Of a stretch of 64,000 nt of DNA, positions 31,199 to 43,921 are shown piece by piece. The notes under the pieces were generated by a model. That model did no database searches. It was not told the origin of the DNA and saw only the letters and a program-made list of their open reading frames with translations. This DNA is from Isochrysis galbana. Taxonomy: Eukaryota > Haptophyta > Isochrysidales > Isochrysidaceae. The position numbers and the translations under genes were made by a program. Position 1 is the first letter of the stretch, and each line of letters opens with the position of its first letter. The DNA is taken from NCBI GenBank assembly GCA_018136815.1, contig CM030934.1:5541318-5605317 (forward strand). Direction: 5' to 3'.

Positions 31199-34100
31199 AT
31201 GGTGAGAGAGAGGGGGAGAGAGACGGAGAGAGGGAGAGGGACAGAGAGGGAGAGTGGGGGGGGGGGGGGAAGGGGGCGGAGGAGGGAGCTGGGGAGAGGG
31301 GGAGAGGGTAAGGGACCGCAGGCACAAGCAGAAAAGCAATTCCAAGCGAGGGAGGGAGGGGAGGGGTTCTGAGCTGCGTAGGGAGAGGGAGAGCGAGAAC
31401 GGGCAGGAAGGGGAGCGGCGCGTAGCTGGTACGGTCAGAGTGAAATGGGAGCACGATAGGAAGATGGCTTGCACTCGCACCCCACCCCACCGCGTCTTGC
31501 GCATCACAGAAGAAGCTCTTCACCATCTCGCCCAAGAGCCACGGCAAAGGGCCCGTCACGCTCGCATGGCACCCGCAGGTGAGAGAGCGCGAAGGGAGCC
31601 GCACGCGCGCAGCCACGTCTCGGCCTGACTCCCTTTGATGAGCCGTCAACTTTCCGCCACCCTGACCCTTCTGGCTCTCGCAGGGCTCCTTCCTTGCCAC
31701 ATGCGGCGCCAATCGCATCGTCAACGTCTTCAATCGGCAGGGCGAGGAGCATGCCGAGATCCCACTGGAGGGGAGCGGACGCTGCACTGCGCTCGAGTGG
31801 GATAAGGATGGGGAAATGCTAGCGATGATGCAGGAGCGGTCCGCCGTGATCAAGCTCTGGGACGCCAACCAAAACGCTGAGTCATCCCTGGAGACGGGGC
31901 TCAAGGAGGAGCTCACCTTCATCCGTTGGTCAGCAGCTGGGCCGCAGCTCGCGATTGGCACTGCCAAGGGTGCGCGCCCCACCCATCAGCTCGTTGCCCG
32001 CCCGCCAACGTGTTCCCCACAACGCGCTACCCATGCGACCCGGCCGCCCGCCGATGCAGGCAACCTGCTTCTCTACAACAAGAAGACGCTCAAGAAGCAG
32101 TCCATCGCTGGCAAGCACGTCAAGACCATTACCTCCGGCGCATGGCACGAGGATACTTTGATTATGGCGTCGGCCGACCGGCAGGTACCACGCCGCAGCT
32201 TTGGCGCGACCCTCACCACCCTCCGCCACGTTGACCGCCCTATACCCCTACCCGTACCCCACCCCCACTTGCGCAGGTGACGCTCTCCAACCCGGACGGC
32301 GACACCATCTCACAGACGACACTCAAGGCAGAGGGCTCCAACTTGCAGGTGACTGGAAGCACAGAGGCAGGGCGCGAGCCAACTGTCTCAGTCGTTTCGG
32401 GCGGAACGGTCATTATTATGTTCCCCGTCGGCCAGCCGGCGAGCAGCACTGAGCTCAAGTTTGGCACACAATACGGCAAAATAGTGTCGTACCATGTGTT
32501 GGACGGCAACCATGTTGCTGTGGGCTTCGACAGCGGCCAGTTCGTGATGGCGGCGCCCTCGGGGGGCAAGACGCCCACAGAGATCTTCTCCGCAAAGCTC
32601 TTCAGCAATGGCCTCGCCTCGGTGGCCATCTCGCCGCAGATCCGGCGCGCGGCCGCTTGCAATGGACGACAGGTCAAGGTTGTCGACCTGGCAGACGAGC
32701 CGAAAGAGATGGAGGACGAGGGCATGTCGCTGATTGAGGAGGACGGCGAGCTGCAGTACGTCGCATGGACGCGCGACGGGCAGGTGCTCACGGTGGCGTC
32801 GTCTTCGGGCGCCGTGCACAGCTTTCTCGCGTGCCTGCCGCCGCTCGCCGTCGCCAACGGCACCAAGTACATGTACCTCACCTCGTTGCTCGAGCTTTCA
32901 GTATGCTCGGCAATACCCAATGCGTCGGCCGACGTGTCACGCCGTGTGCAGATCTCGATGGAGCCCACCTTCGCCGCGCTCGGGCCGACACACGTTGCGG
33001 TTGGAATGAACAACCACGTCTTCTTCCACTCTATCACAGACGCGGAGTGCGCGCTTGTGGGCGAGCGCGAGTACATGGGCACGGTAGACCAGGTGTTGCT
33101 GAACGCAGAGTTCGTTGCAATCCGCTCGGAGGGGCGCGTACACCTGCACGCACTCGGCGAGCCGAGTGGCTCGGCGACCAATGTTTTCCCGCCACCCGAG
33201 GAGGAGGCGGACGTGACCTGCATGGCCATGTCCAAAGACTTCCTGGTCTACGGTACCAGTCGCGGCACCATCACCTACATCTACCTGCCCGACTGCGTGC
33301 CCATAAATGAGTACCGGCATGAGGTCGGAGTCGCGCGCCTGTTCGCAAACGAGGTGGCGACGCGGCTCGTTTTTGTAGACGCTTCGGGCGCCGCCTTCAT
33401 CTTCAACCCGGTAGTCGACCAGCCCATCCCGATCCCCCGTTTTCCCTCCTCGGCCATCCGCGTGATGTGGGATCCGGCTGACTGGGGCGTCATCGTTGTG
33501 CACGACCCCAAGGCCTTCTCTGTCTATGTCTACTCGCCGCACCAGGTCGCCGATGGCGCTGCCGTGCGCGCAGTCGGGCAGACTAAGATGCAGGGCGGGC
33601 TAACGCCCATCATGACGTACAACGGTACCGTCATTTCGCAGGCGGACACCGGTGCTATCACCAAGCTGCCTCTTTCGACGCACGACGCCATCGTCAAGGT
33701 GGCGGCGAAGGGCGGCGCGGGGACTGAGACGCTCCGCCGCTGCTTCCATCAGAATCTCGAGCTGCTGCGCTTCGCGCGCGCGTGGGAGGTGGCCAAGCTG
33801 CTCGACGAGCGTGAGCTCTACCTAAAGCTCGGCAAGGCGGCCCTCCTCAGCCTTGATGTCGAGCTCGCGCGTCGCGCCTACCGCCAGCTAGGCGATGCGT
33901 GCATGGTGCTCGCCCTAAACCGGCTTGAGAACGTCGAGGACTCCAAGTTGCTCGCCGGTCATATTTCGCTCATCTTCGAAGACTACTCGCGCGCGCAGGA
34001 GCTCTTCCTTGGTTCGATGCGACCCGTGGCGGCCCTCGAAATGCGTCGAGACCTTCTGCACTGGGAGCAGGCCCTCAAGCTCGCCAAGACGCTTGCTCCC

Positions 34101-35873
34101 GAGCAGGTGCCCGCCATATCGTGCGAGTTCGCGCAGCAGCTTGAGTTCAAGGGCGAGTATGACCAGGCGTTCAACATGTACACTGCGGGGCTGCGCGCGG
34201 CGCAGGCAATGGCCTCGCGCTTCGATGCGCGCGCAGCCGACGCGCAGTTGATGCGCGCCTGCGCTATCGGCGTCGCGAAGATGACGCTGCGCGCGGGCGA
34301 CACCCACGAGGGTGTGCAGCTCGCACTACAAACAGGTGACCGCCAATGCATGCGCGACTGTGCCGACATCTTGGAGAACGTGCTCAAGCAGTCGCAGGAG
34401 GCGGCGCGGCTGTACATCGAGGCCGACGCACCGGAAAAGGCGGTCAAGATTTACATCCGCACCAAGAATTATGCAGCTGCCGAGCCGCTGATGGGCCGGA
34501 TCGAGACGCCCAAGCTACACGCCGAGTACGCAAAGGCCAAGGAAGGAGACCGCGCGTATGCCGAGGCGGCGACCGCGTACGAAAAAGCGAACGACACCGA
34601 CTCGGTGGTACGGCTGCTGCTTCACCACCTCGACAAGCCGCAGAAGGCCTTCTCTCTCGTGCGCGCCTCTAAGTCGTCGCAGGGTGCCCTGCTCGTCGCC
34701 AAGCACTGTATGAGTACCGGGGACACGCGCACAGCCATCGAGTTCTTCCTTCTCGCAAAACGGTCGGAGGACGCCTTCGATGTGGCCGCGAAGAACGAAC
34801 AAATGGACGCCTTCACCGCGTCGCTCGGCAGTAACGGCACTCCCGATGAGTATAAGAAAGTGGCGCAATACTACGAGGCCCGGCACGACTACTTGAAGGC
34901 AGGCGAGTTTTGGGCGCTCTTCCGCGACTTCCCTAAGGCCCTCCGCTTCTTCTTGCAGTGCGGCGAGCGCGCGCTCAACCCAGCGATCGAAGTGGTCGGC
35001 CGCGCACGCTCCGATGCGCTGACGCACCAGCTGATTGATTTTTTGATGGGCGAGACGGACGGTGTACCCAAGGAGCCTGTTTATATTTTCCGCCTGTATA
35101 TGGCGTTGGGCAACTATTCACAGGCCGCAAAGACGGCCATCATAATCGCGCGGCAAGAGCAGGAGCTCGGCAACTACCGCGTGGCGCACCAGATGCTCTT
35201 TGAGACATACAAGGAGCTCTCCGGCGCGCGAATTCGCGTGCCGCAGGAGCTCGCCCACAATCTCATGTTGCTGCACTCGTATGTGCTCGTCAAGCCGCTC
35301 ATTAAGATGAGCGACCACATGACTGCCGCGCGCCTACTCTGCCGAGTCGCGCGCAACATCTCGCGCTTCCCCTCGCACATCGTGCCCATCCTCACCTCGT
35401 GCGTCATCGAGTGCCACCGTGCCGGCCTCCGCGGCTCCGCGTTTGAGTACGCGACGACGCTCATGCGACCCGAGTATCGCGAGCAGCTTCAGGATAACTT
35501 CAAACGCAAGATCGAGGGCGTCGTGCGCAAGCCCGGCGACAAGATGGATGTAGAGGAGCCCGAGACACCGTCGCCTTTCGATCCCGCTGCCAAACTCCTC
35601 GAATCGGAGCTCGAGTGCCCCTCGACGCGGAATCCAATCCCGTATTGCATCGCCACAGGCCGACACGTCGTCGTCACTGACATGTGCCTTTGCCCCTCGT
35701 GTGGCTTCCCAGCCTCATTCGCAGTGTTCACACAACAGATAGAGAGCGAGCGCGTGTGTCAGATGTGCTTGCAGGAAGTGCAAGTCAAGGATATCATCAA
35801 GATGGACCCAGAGGACGCACGCGCGTGGTGTGTCAAAACAGTTGCCAAGGCGGCGGAGAAGGAAAAGAAGTAA
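31199..35873 (+). CDS. IFT144: Intraflagellar transport protein IFT144/WDR19 (IFT-A complex), five exons, 1359 aa
   Basis: Exons 31199-31201 (only the ATG), 31510-31578, 31684-31969, 32060-32184 and 32277-35873. All junctions are GT-AG and the phases add up to 1360 codons, close to human WDR19 (1342 aa). The joined N-terminus (M, then KKLFTISPKSHGKG) and the stretches IVNVFNRQGE, KLWDANQ and VTLSNPDGDTI align with the first WD40 propeller of WDR19. The second propeller runs to about residue 640 (HVAVGMNNHVFF, DFLVYGTSRGTI). TPR-like helices follow (about 690-1250), then a Cys-rich end (CPSTRNPIPYC, CLCPSCG, CQMCLQE) as in other IFT144 proteins. It is a core IFT-A subunit that moves cargo and membrane proteins in cilia and acts in retrograde transport. 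Its presence shows a flagellated life stage. Confidence 0.96.
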
Positions 35874-37130
35874 ACGACGGGCGCTAGGGTCGAGTCCCAT
35901 GGGCCTGTCTCTTGGTTGCACGCGTTTGCTAAGAGAGCTGCATTTCATGAGTATCGTGTATCTAAAAAAAATCTTCTTAAAAATCTCCGCTACGTGTGCG
36001 GCATGAGGCAGTGTGCTCGTGGACCTCCCTACTACCCAACCTTAACCCCTAACAACCCCCTTCCCCTTCCCCAGTTCCCTCTTTAGCGGAGAAGCTTGTT
36101 GCGGGTAAGGAAGGGGCCTTGTACACTTGCCTCTTCCTATACACCCCGACTAGGTTCCCCGCGCGACTCCCCTCGTCCGTCGCGCCCCGATTCCCTCCCC
36201 CTCGCGCTATCTCGTTCGGCCCCCTCCCCCCGCGAAAGCCCTTTCCCTTCTCCTCCCTCCCCCCTTTCCCCCGAGTGCTCCCTTGAGTTTCCGCCCCCTT
36301 TCCCGTCTATTATTTTCCCGCGCCCCCCCCCCCCCCCCCCCACGCGTGACGTTTTCCCCCGGTGTCCTCCAAACGCTCTGCGCCATCGCCCGATCGCCCC
36401 TCGTGCTCCTCCCGTCTGCTCTTGCCCTCGCCCTCGTGCCACAGTGCCTCGTGATGACTGAGAGTGCGCCCGCGCCGTCCGACCTGTCCCCGCGTGCTCC
36501 TCCAGTCCCTCTTCGCCCACCCTCCATGCCCCACGTGGATCAAACCTCTCATGTTATGTCTCAACTCTCTCTCTCACCAGACCACCCCACAGCCACAGCT
36601 ACATTCAGCTCACCACATGGTCTCGAGAAATAAAAGACTGCGCCTCGAGATACCTGATACCTGCCACAGTGGTTCCCTTAGGCGTCTTGAGTCTCTCTCT
36701 CCTCATCTTCCTCCTGTCGCCAGCCGCCCCTCTCCGCCCATTTGCTAACGTAAACAGGTCTCGTTTCTCACCACACTCCATCATCGGGGGGGGTGCAAAT
36801 CCCCCCCTCTCCCTCGCTTCGCTCTCTTCCACCTCTCTCCCTGCGGCGCGTCGCCATGCGGCGCGCCACGGCCTGCTCTCAGAGGTCCTTCAGGGGCACC
36901 CAGGGGGCCAACAAGGGCAGCTCAGGGGGCAGTGGAGGCTGGGGCTCAGTCCCTGGCCCCCCCTGCCTCTCCCTCGCTCGCCTCGCTGGCCCTGGGTGCC
37001 GCCCAGAGGCCCATGTCTGCCTGTCGACCAGGGGGGGGGGGGGAGTCAGTACGAGAGCAGCCCCATCGGCCCTCCCTCCCACCAAAAAAGGTAGGAAACC
37101 CCAGCAACGCACTCCCCCTCCCCGCTCTCT
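35874..37130. other. Intergenic / possible upstream exons of the b561-like gene
   Basis: C run 36322-36341 and CT-rich stretches. A frame near 36669-36750 encodes a hydrophobic segment (VPLGVLSLSLLIFLL) that could be a helix of the next gene, but no splice join is convincing. 36918-36990 is similar to the reverse complement of 55195-55280. G run 37030-37041. Confidence 0.35.
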
Positions 37131-37132
37131 CA

Positions 37133-37493
37133 GGGAAGCGGGCTTGCGGTGGCCGCCGCCGGCGTCGCGCTCGCCGTCGCGTCGGTGCCCCGAGGGCGCC
37201 ACTTCTCGCACCCCCATCACACGCTCGGGATCGTCGCCTTCGCCCTCGCCCTGCTGCAGCCGCTCAACGCGCTCGTGCGCGGCACGCCCGCCGCCCGCAC
37301 CACACGCCGCGCCGTGTGGCGGGTCGCGCACAAGGGGACGGGCTACGCCGTGCTCGGCGTGGGCGTCTACCAGGCCCTCTCGGGGCGCGCCCTCATGCCG
37401 AGCCAAGGCGACACCGTTCTCGTCGCGTACGTGGTGCTCCTGGGCCTGGGCCTCTCCTTCGGGGTGCTCGCGGGGGGGCTCATGGTAGGGTGA
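37133..37493 (+). CDS. Cytochrome b561-like membrane protein, C-terminal exon
   Basis: After an acceptor (CTCTCTCAG at 37124-37132) the frame reads GSGLAVAAAGVALAVASV, then RGRHFSHPHHTLGIVAFALA, LNALVRG, WRVAHKGTGYAVLGVGVYQA and LLGLGLSFGVLAGGLMVG. The spacing of His residues (H-x-x-LG before a helix, and W-R-x-x-H-K-G-x-G after a loop) is that of eukaryotic cytochrome b561/DOMON-associated proteins, where the His pairs hold haem b for transmembrane electron transfer with ascorbate or similar donors. About three of the expected five or six helices are present; the earlier part must lie in exons I cannot define upstream. The TGA at 37491-37493 may be the true stop, or a donor ATG|GTAGGG could continue it. 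Confidence 0.6.
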
Positions 37494-38833
37494 GAGTCCC
37501 TACGGGAGGGGAAGAAACCTTGAGGGAGAGGAGACCAAATGAAGGCAAGCCGCCTTGCCATCACAGCCCTCCTCACACTCGCCCTCGCCTCTCGCCGCTC
37601 GTTCGATGTCGCTCTCGCCGCCGTCCTCGCCCTCACTCAAGCCCGCCTGCCCGCCTTCCTCTGCTGACGGGCTTCAGCCCGTCAGCACCTCCGAAGTGGT
37701 CTCCCTCGCCGCGCCTGCCGCCGGCTTTGCCCCTTCCTCATTGACCTCAGGCCCTATGGGCCAGCCCAATTCGTCATAAGTATAAACTTAGTTGTCACTC
37801 AAGGCGTGCAGATTCGGATTCTCCCTGGGCTCAAATTCTGGTCCGCCGATTTTCGTCTCGAAATTCGAAGATTTGAGTTTTATTTTCACCGTCACGGTAA
37901 TTGTCCACGCGTTTAAGGTAAGAAATGCAGGTAACAGAACTGGGCCCCCTCTCTGCATCCCCCCCCCCCCCTCTCTGCATTCCCTCCCTCCCCCTCTGCA
38001 GTCCCCCCCCCCTGCAGTTCTCACCCACCTTGGGCCCGGTTCAGGTGGTGGGTTCCAGGAGTGCCTTTTATTTTTTGTGTTTTGGCCTCTCTCTCTCCCT
38101 GGCGGCCTGCCTTCTTTCGCGTTCGTGGCGGCTTCCTCCCATTCTTCGTTTTCCGTCCCGTGATCGGCGAAGTCGCGCCGGGGCCGGGGCCGGGGCGTCG
38201 TGTCATTTCTTCGCGTGTTTTTAGGTCTCTGTGTGCGTCGTTTGCCGTTTGTTCGGGCTATTTGTCCTTTGCTTCAGCCGGTGTGGTTCGCACTAGGGAG
38301 AGAGAGGGGGGGAGTCTCGCAGAGCGACCGCTGAGCGCAGAGCGTGAACGCAAAGTCGTGTCGTCGTGTCCGGTTCTTACTTTTAAACAAGCCAACATTT
38401 TTGATTTTTTGGGTCGTGACAGCAAGCAATCGATATTCGAATCGTGAATTTCGAGACCAAACTCTTGGCTTGAGACCATGGGGAATCCGAATCTGTGTGT
38501 CTTGTGTGCGCCACAGTAGCAACAAGCAACGAGGGGAACTGTGGGTGATGCGCGTGGTACCTCACACGAATATTCGTGCCTACAACCTTCAGATGGCCAG
38601 GAATACAATAGACCCACGCACCCAGGGCACCACGCCGTCGCTTAGCAGCTCGGCATGAGCTCTCAGTATGCTATCCAACTCATGGCTCATTGCACATCAT
38701 AGCAGCTCAACGTGATGCAGACCAGAGGAACAAATCAGAACCAACACTGTGCGCCCCCGAAAAAGAGCGGTGGCCTAGGCCTAGAATTCTATAAAGTCGG
38801 ATGGTGGTAACCAACTAGTTGGAATGTCAGCCC
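37494..38833. other. Intergenic with dispersed repeats
   Basis: 37650-37778 is the inverted partner of 10999-11129. CT/C-rich stretches 37955-38015. 38565-38610 repeats the GAATATTC..CTTCAGATGG segment of 18460-18500. No gene recognised. Confidence 0.45.
37650..37778 (+). repeat. Dispersed repeat with hairpin, copy 2
   Basis: Encodes ACPPSSADG..QPVS.SEVVS...SGPMG, matching 10999-11129 in reverse complement. The hairpin has a perfect GCTGACGGGCT stem with a two-base loop. Similarity is stronger at the peptide level than in the third codon positions by eye, which would suggest that it was once, or still is, translated. Confidence 0.55.
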
Positions 38834-39822
38834 CTATTGATGTTGACCGCCCCCCCCCTGCTGTAGGACAAGACTAGCCATCAGCGAAGATGCCTCAACC
38901 AGACGCCCTTGCTCTTCCAAGTGAGCCACCTGAGCCATCAAATCCTCGATTTCGCCCTCGCCCCTGCATGAATTTTCCTTGTCGCCACTAGAAGCAAAAC
39001 GCCGAGCCTGGTCAATCTGGAGCGTCAGGCCAGAATCAGAAGCACCGACAGCATGCGACATGCAACTTTCTGAGGTAACGGGTGCAGGCGTGGCTATAGC
39101 GCCTGAACTCAGCTGGGAAGAAGACTGTACACCTGCTTGCCGCATTGCCTCTTCAATGTCACCGCTTCTTGCAGTGTTTGCGTACACATGGCTGACATGG
39201 ACTGTCCCGTTCGAAGCGGGACGAGCCGCGTTGACCTGGCTGTTCTCATCGGGGAAGACGGTGGCAGCAGCAGCTGCACCCGTCGAAGCAGCAGTACTCA
39301 TTGTGGTCCCAGCCTCTCTTGTGACATTAGCAACAGGCTGCGCTGGCGCTGCAGGCCTCCGTGTTGGCGGAAGGTCAGGAGAAATATATGGTGCCCTCAT
39401 GCTCGCTGGCATCTCCAAGGGCAAGTCTTCGTCCTCTAGGATGAGACGCTGGCGGCTGAGAGTGGGGTGGGTGATACACGATGTCATGGCTGCTCAGCTA
39501 CCCCTTGGCATACGTCCCATCACCGTCACTCTTGTAAAAAACTCGCCGTCGCTTACCTTCCGCCTTCCCCCTCTCCCTTGTCCCACTCTTCCTTCCCTTC
39601 CAACCCCCCCCCCCCTCTCCCCCCTCTCCCCCCCCCGCTTCCCTCCGATCCTGCAGCATACTTGACTCCCTCCTCCTCCTCCTCGAGGACGCCGACGCCG
39701 CAGATGGAGCCAAGGCGACGCAGCAGCTGCTGCTTGGACGGCGCGAGCTCAGTCATGCTCGGAGCGCGCGCCACCCCGTCCTGCAGCAGCTCGCGAAGCC
39801 GAGCGAGCGAGAGGCCCTCCAT
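38834..39822 (-). CDS. Unknown protein, two exons, 260 aa
   Basis: Exon 1 is 39822-39662 and exon 2 39455-38834. The donor GTATGC and acceptor CACTCTCAG are in matching phase (2), giving EEEEEGV joined to NRQRLILEDEDLP. The N-terminus (MEGLSLARLRELLQDG) is helical. The middle is Ala/Thr/Ser/Pro-rich and probably disordered. The C-terminus has a predicted helix (IEDLMAQVAHLEEQGRLVEA) and a Gly/Gln tail. No known domain. An alternative in-frame ATG at 39906 would add a Ser/Arg leader. The consistent phase and bias support a real gene; function unknown. Confidence 0.5.
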
Positions 39823-39906
39823 CTCCCCTCCCCGCTCTTGGTGTCCACCCAGCAGGCGCGCGGGAGAGCAAAACGAGACGCGAGAGACGAGAGAGAGAGA
39901 CCTCAA

Positions 39907-41460
39907 CTCAAAATGTTGTAAAGTTCACATGATGAATGTAACACTCGAGTGGTACTGAAATCTGATTTACCAATTGAGTAGAGCTCTACTACAATTCCCA
40001 CACGCTAGAAGCTAGGGCTCTCCCCTTCTACTCTAGACTCTAATGTATCCGGGTATCCGGGTACAGTAGGGGCGCACCATTAAGAAAACAGAGAATTTTG
40101 TCCTCTATATTTTCCTTTGCGCTCGGCCGCGAGACTGTACGAGTTTCTTGCGCGGTTTGCGGTTTGCCGAGAGCTACAATATGTACAGAGGTTTCTTAGT
40201 TCTTAGCGTGCTGCTTTCTTGTTCTTGTGATGGTGATGGTGATGGTGACCGGCGCTCGTTGTCCCCTAGTTTCTTGCTACGGCGGCGCCTCTCAGCATCA
40301 CCTTTCCACCTCCTCTCTTCCTCTTCCTCGCTGTCTGATGAGCTTACGTTGTACGTTGCGAAGAACTATGTTTTTGCCATTTTTGCAGTTAAAACTTAAA
40401 ACAAGGGCGAGCGTGAAGATGAGTGACGAGTGACGAGTAGTGAGTAGTGATCGCCGATCGCCCCCGGGGAATGATTGATGATTGTGAGGACGTCTGGTTG
40501 GGCGCGCGGGGGGGGGGGGTATGATAGAGATTTGCAGAGTTTCGGTCAACACCCAGATTTTCTCTTCTCTCGTCTCTCCTCTCCTCTTCATCTTCTCTCT
40601 TCTCATCCTCTCTCTTCTCTCTTTCACGTTCTTACCTTCTTACACCCCTTGGGTCTCGTTGTCTCGTTGGAGAGGGACTTTTTGGACGTTCTCAACACCC
40701 ACATCTTCCTGCTTCAGTAATCAGTAATGCAGGTATAGGTGTACACCTCATCTTATTACGTGATTACGTGTACACCTCATATTATTCTACTAGTATTATT
40801 TTCTGGATCCACCACCTCTTCTCATGGCGTACTCATGGGCTTACCATAAGCTTATCTCTTTCATCTGTCCCTTGGCCCTCTTCTCCCCACCCCCACCCCC
40901 CGCTAGGGGTAGGCCAAAATATCCAGTAAAATCTACCCAAATGTGCATTTGGGATATCTAGTTTATATCCGGGCTACTCGCCCAAATATCCAGCAAAATA
41001 TCCAATGGATATCGATTGGATATTCGCCGATCGCCGAGACCCACAAGCAAGCTCGGCGGCGTGATGGGGAGGGGGTTTGGGGTATGGGGGGTATATACTT
41101 TGTGGCCCCACACATCGCTCTATCTATGAATGATGTGTGTCGTATGTCACATGCATTCATTTAGTATAGTGCGTGGCGGGCTCACAATCACCATACGTAC
41201 GACATACGACATACATACTTCTTACGCACACGCGCCCTTGCGCTTATTGCGATTGTATCGCAACATCACCGACGCCTCCACCTGATCAGCCAACGAATTA
41301 GCACGATCTGCACTCTGCACCAAACATGCATTGCAGCAAACTGAACACACGGTCAGAATCGCCATGAAGCGTGCCGTTGCCCATGGCCATAATCTTGCAG
41401 ACGCCGATGGCCTTTTGCATCACTCGCATACCCACCTCGAGGAGGTGGAGGGACTCAGCC
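39907..41460. other. Intergenic, AT-richer, no gene recognised
   Basis: 40940-41030 holds several CCCAAATATCCA units and their inversions, related to the reverse complement of 51010-51075. G run 40508-40518. Short frames have no domains. Confidence 0.45.
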
Positions 41461-42396
41461 TGTCGCATTCGCGAGCCTCTGCAGGCTATTTCGCTATTTT
41501 CCGCTCTACCGTTATAACCGCGATGGTAAATCATCAATCTTCGTTCTTATGTCTATCTCTACGTCTACGACGTCTCCACGCTTCTATCAATCACTACACT
41601 TCATTCAATGTTGGTCTACCATTATACCCACGTGACCAAGCAGCTTCTACAGGCTTCTTTCTACTCGGAATATGAATATGCTCTAGCTCTGGACTAATCA
41701 CCCAGGCATGGAGATCAAGGGAGTAGTAAGCACGTGTCGATGATGACCAAGGAAGTAGCGAGCATCTTGCTTGCTAAAGTACACCCTCAAGAACCTCAAG
41801 CATCTAGACTTTGTAAGTCTAACACCTCTGTAAGCTTCTAGACTTTTTAAGTCTACCAGCTACTCCATGGCTAAGCTACGAAAAGCTATAGGTAAAGTGC
41901 ACGCCGCTGTGCTCGCGTTGAGACGCTATTCGCCGATGAATCTTGTAGGATCTTCACTAAGCATGGATGAATCCCTTTCGCGCCTTTTCTGTGTGCAATC
42001 CTTCTCTAGGACGACGAGTTCTCTTCTGGCCAATTGGTTCCTTCTTTGCTCTCTCTGTTGACCCACCGTGGCTTTCGCTCCCGTGTTTATTACGTGTTGC
42101 CCTTGTTTATGTTAGAAAGTGGTGTGGCGTGTCTTCGTACACACCCAGCAGCCGTCGCAGCGCTCTGCGATCGAAGCCATGCCGTGACCCCTCGTACCCT
42201 TGAGCCCCTACTGCCTTGTGTGTGGTCTCTCGCTAGTAATCACCCACTAGAGATTGACTCAATCTGTTCCTATGGACCCATCACCACCCTCTGCACCGCA
42301 AAATTCGCCCTCGCCGCCGCGCGCGGACCCCGTCACCACTGCACCCGTGCCCAAGCCTTCCCAAGTATCTTCACCCGCTACCCAAGTCGATAGGCC
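41461..42396 (+). mobile_element. Repeat block Y, copy B: probable LTR/5' leader plus gag-like start
   Basis: Near-identical to 900-1834, with small indels (an extra ~9 bases after CTATTTCGCT; loss of one GACGA unit near 42015). The gag-like ATG is at 42272 (MDPSPPSAPQ), and here the frame runs across the Y/X junction to 42502. The left edge TGTCGC is preceded by unrelated sequence in the two copies, which supports it as a true element end. Confidence 0.55.
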
Positions 42397-42398
42397 CC

Positions 42399-42633
42399 TA
42401 GTACTCGATGTCGATGCCTGGGAATGTCTCCTAGCTAGGGTAACATCATCGCTCGATCGATCTCTCGTTTCGATAACGCTACTCCGCAGTCCGATATTTT
42501 GATTACGAATGCATCCGATTCTTGAAGTCTCCGATCCTCCGATATCCGATCTCCGATCTCCGATATTCTGTGCCAAATGGCTCGGAACTCGCGTAACTGT
42601 TCGAATCCCCAATGGAATTCAAAAGGCCTCGCC
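42399..42633 (+). repeat. Repeat block X, copy B
   Basis: Copy of 441-672, here joined directly to the end of block Y at the sequence GATAGGCCCCTAGTACTCG. It carries one extra CTAG unit relative to copy A. Confidence 0.75.
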
Positions 42634-42639
42634 GTCCAT

Positions 42640-43920
42640 GGTCGCATCATCCAAGTCGCCCACTGTTTGCATGAACTCCGGATCCAACGCATGCCCCGCT
42701 GCGTGCCCCATTTCCATATCTCTTAAGCGGCGAAGCACCTCGGAAAGTGCTGCATGTGCATGTCGCAGCTGCCTCGAGGGCACGGGGTGTGTTCACATTA
42801 TATGGAACGTCCATGTATCGTAATATATATGGAGCTCAGACTCAGACTGACTCAGAGCACTCAATTGTCAATTGTCGCGAAGCTCCTTCAAAGGTGCTTC
42901 CTGCCGCCGCTTGAGAGATAATTGACCATTGACCATTGACCATCCTACATGGTAAACACGGGTTTACCGTGTTTGTACAGAGGCCAAAAACAGTCCGTTT
43001 TCACCGTGTTTCAAACAAACGCCCTCCCTAGCAGCATGCCGTGTTTGCGAGGTTCCCGTGTTTCTAGAAAAGCCAAAAAAAGCGGGCCGTATTTGCTGTG
43101 TTTTGAGGCCCCTCCTGCCGTGTTTCACATCTAGGTTGACCATTGTCCATTGTAAATTGAAAATTGTGAACCAAGAACCAAAAGTATAAACTCAAACTTA
43201 GTTGAAACCGGAGCCGGAGCGGGGTTATTCAGTATCAATATCAGCAAGGTAGTCATAAAGATGAAGGCGTTGTGCTACGACGTATGTTTGCCGCCGGTCG
43301 CCGGTCGCCCCCGGCCCCGGCCCGTTGCCCGTCGTTGCCCGTGCGTTCGTTCCGTTGGATACACATCTTGCGCGGGGCACTTTGCACTTTCCTTTCTACC
43401 TCTAGCCAGACTTTGGGCTTTGGGACCGCCGCCTACTTTACGCACCATGCGAGTCCCGCATCCCAGGTGCGAGCTTTCACCTCCCGGGAGTTGGACTCAA
43501 ATGTCATTCACTGTATTGACTTCTTGGCCGGGGGGAGGGGGGGGGGGCGCCAACTAACTGCGGGCTCGCCGGCTCCCCTGTTTCCTCGAATTGCAGCTCC
43601 CTCACCTCGGGTTTAGCCGAACTCACTGCATCTCGTTGGCGTCGATTGGCTCGGCATCCAGAGAAAGGGAGGGACGCCTTCTCTGTGAGATGAGCTCCTC
43701 CCGCCTCCATCGACTCAACTCTCCTCCTCTCGCCCGCGCCCCTCTCTCGCCCGCCTCCCTCTCGCCCGCCCGCCCGCGCCCGCCCGACCCCCTTCCTTTT
43801 TTTAGAAGCTTTTGGCAGCAAGGGTTCTGTCGTTGGGTCGGTGAGTCGGTCCGCTCCGTTTGGGAGCCCTCCCTCGAACCTCTCCTCCTTCCCCTCCCCA
43901 ATACCTCTCGCACGCCTAGC
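42640..43920. other. Intergenic
   Basis: 42940-43135 contains the CACGG/GTGTTTC repeat family (ending GTGTTTCACATCTAGG). G run 43537-43546. GC-rich CT stretch upstream of the next possible gene. No gene recognised. Confidence 0.4.
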
Positions 43921-43921
43921 C

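Noticed and set aside
32240-35948. Several antisense ORFs of 100-331 aa across IFT144
   Set aside because: Shadows of the GC-rich coding frame; no domains.
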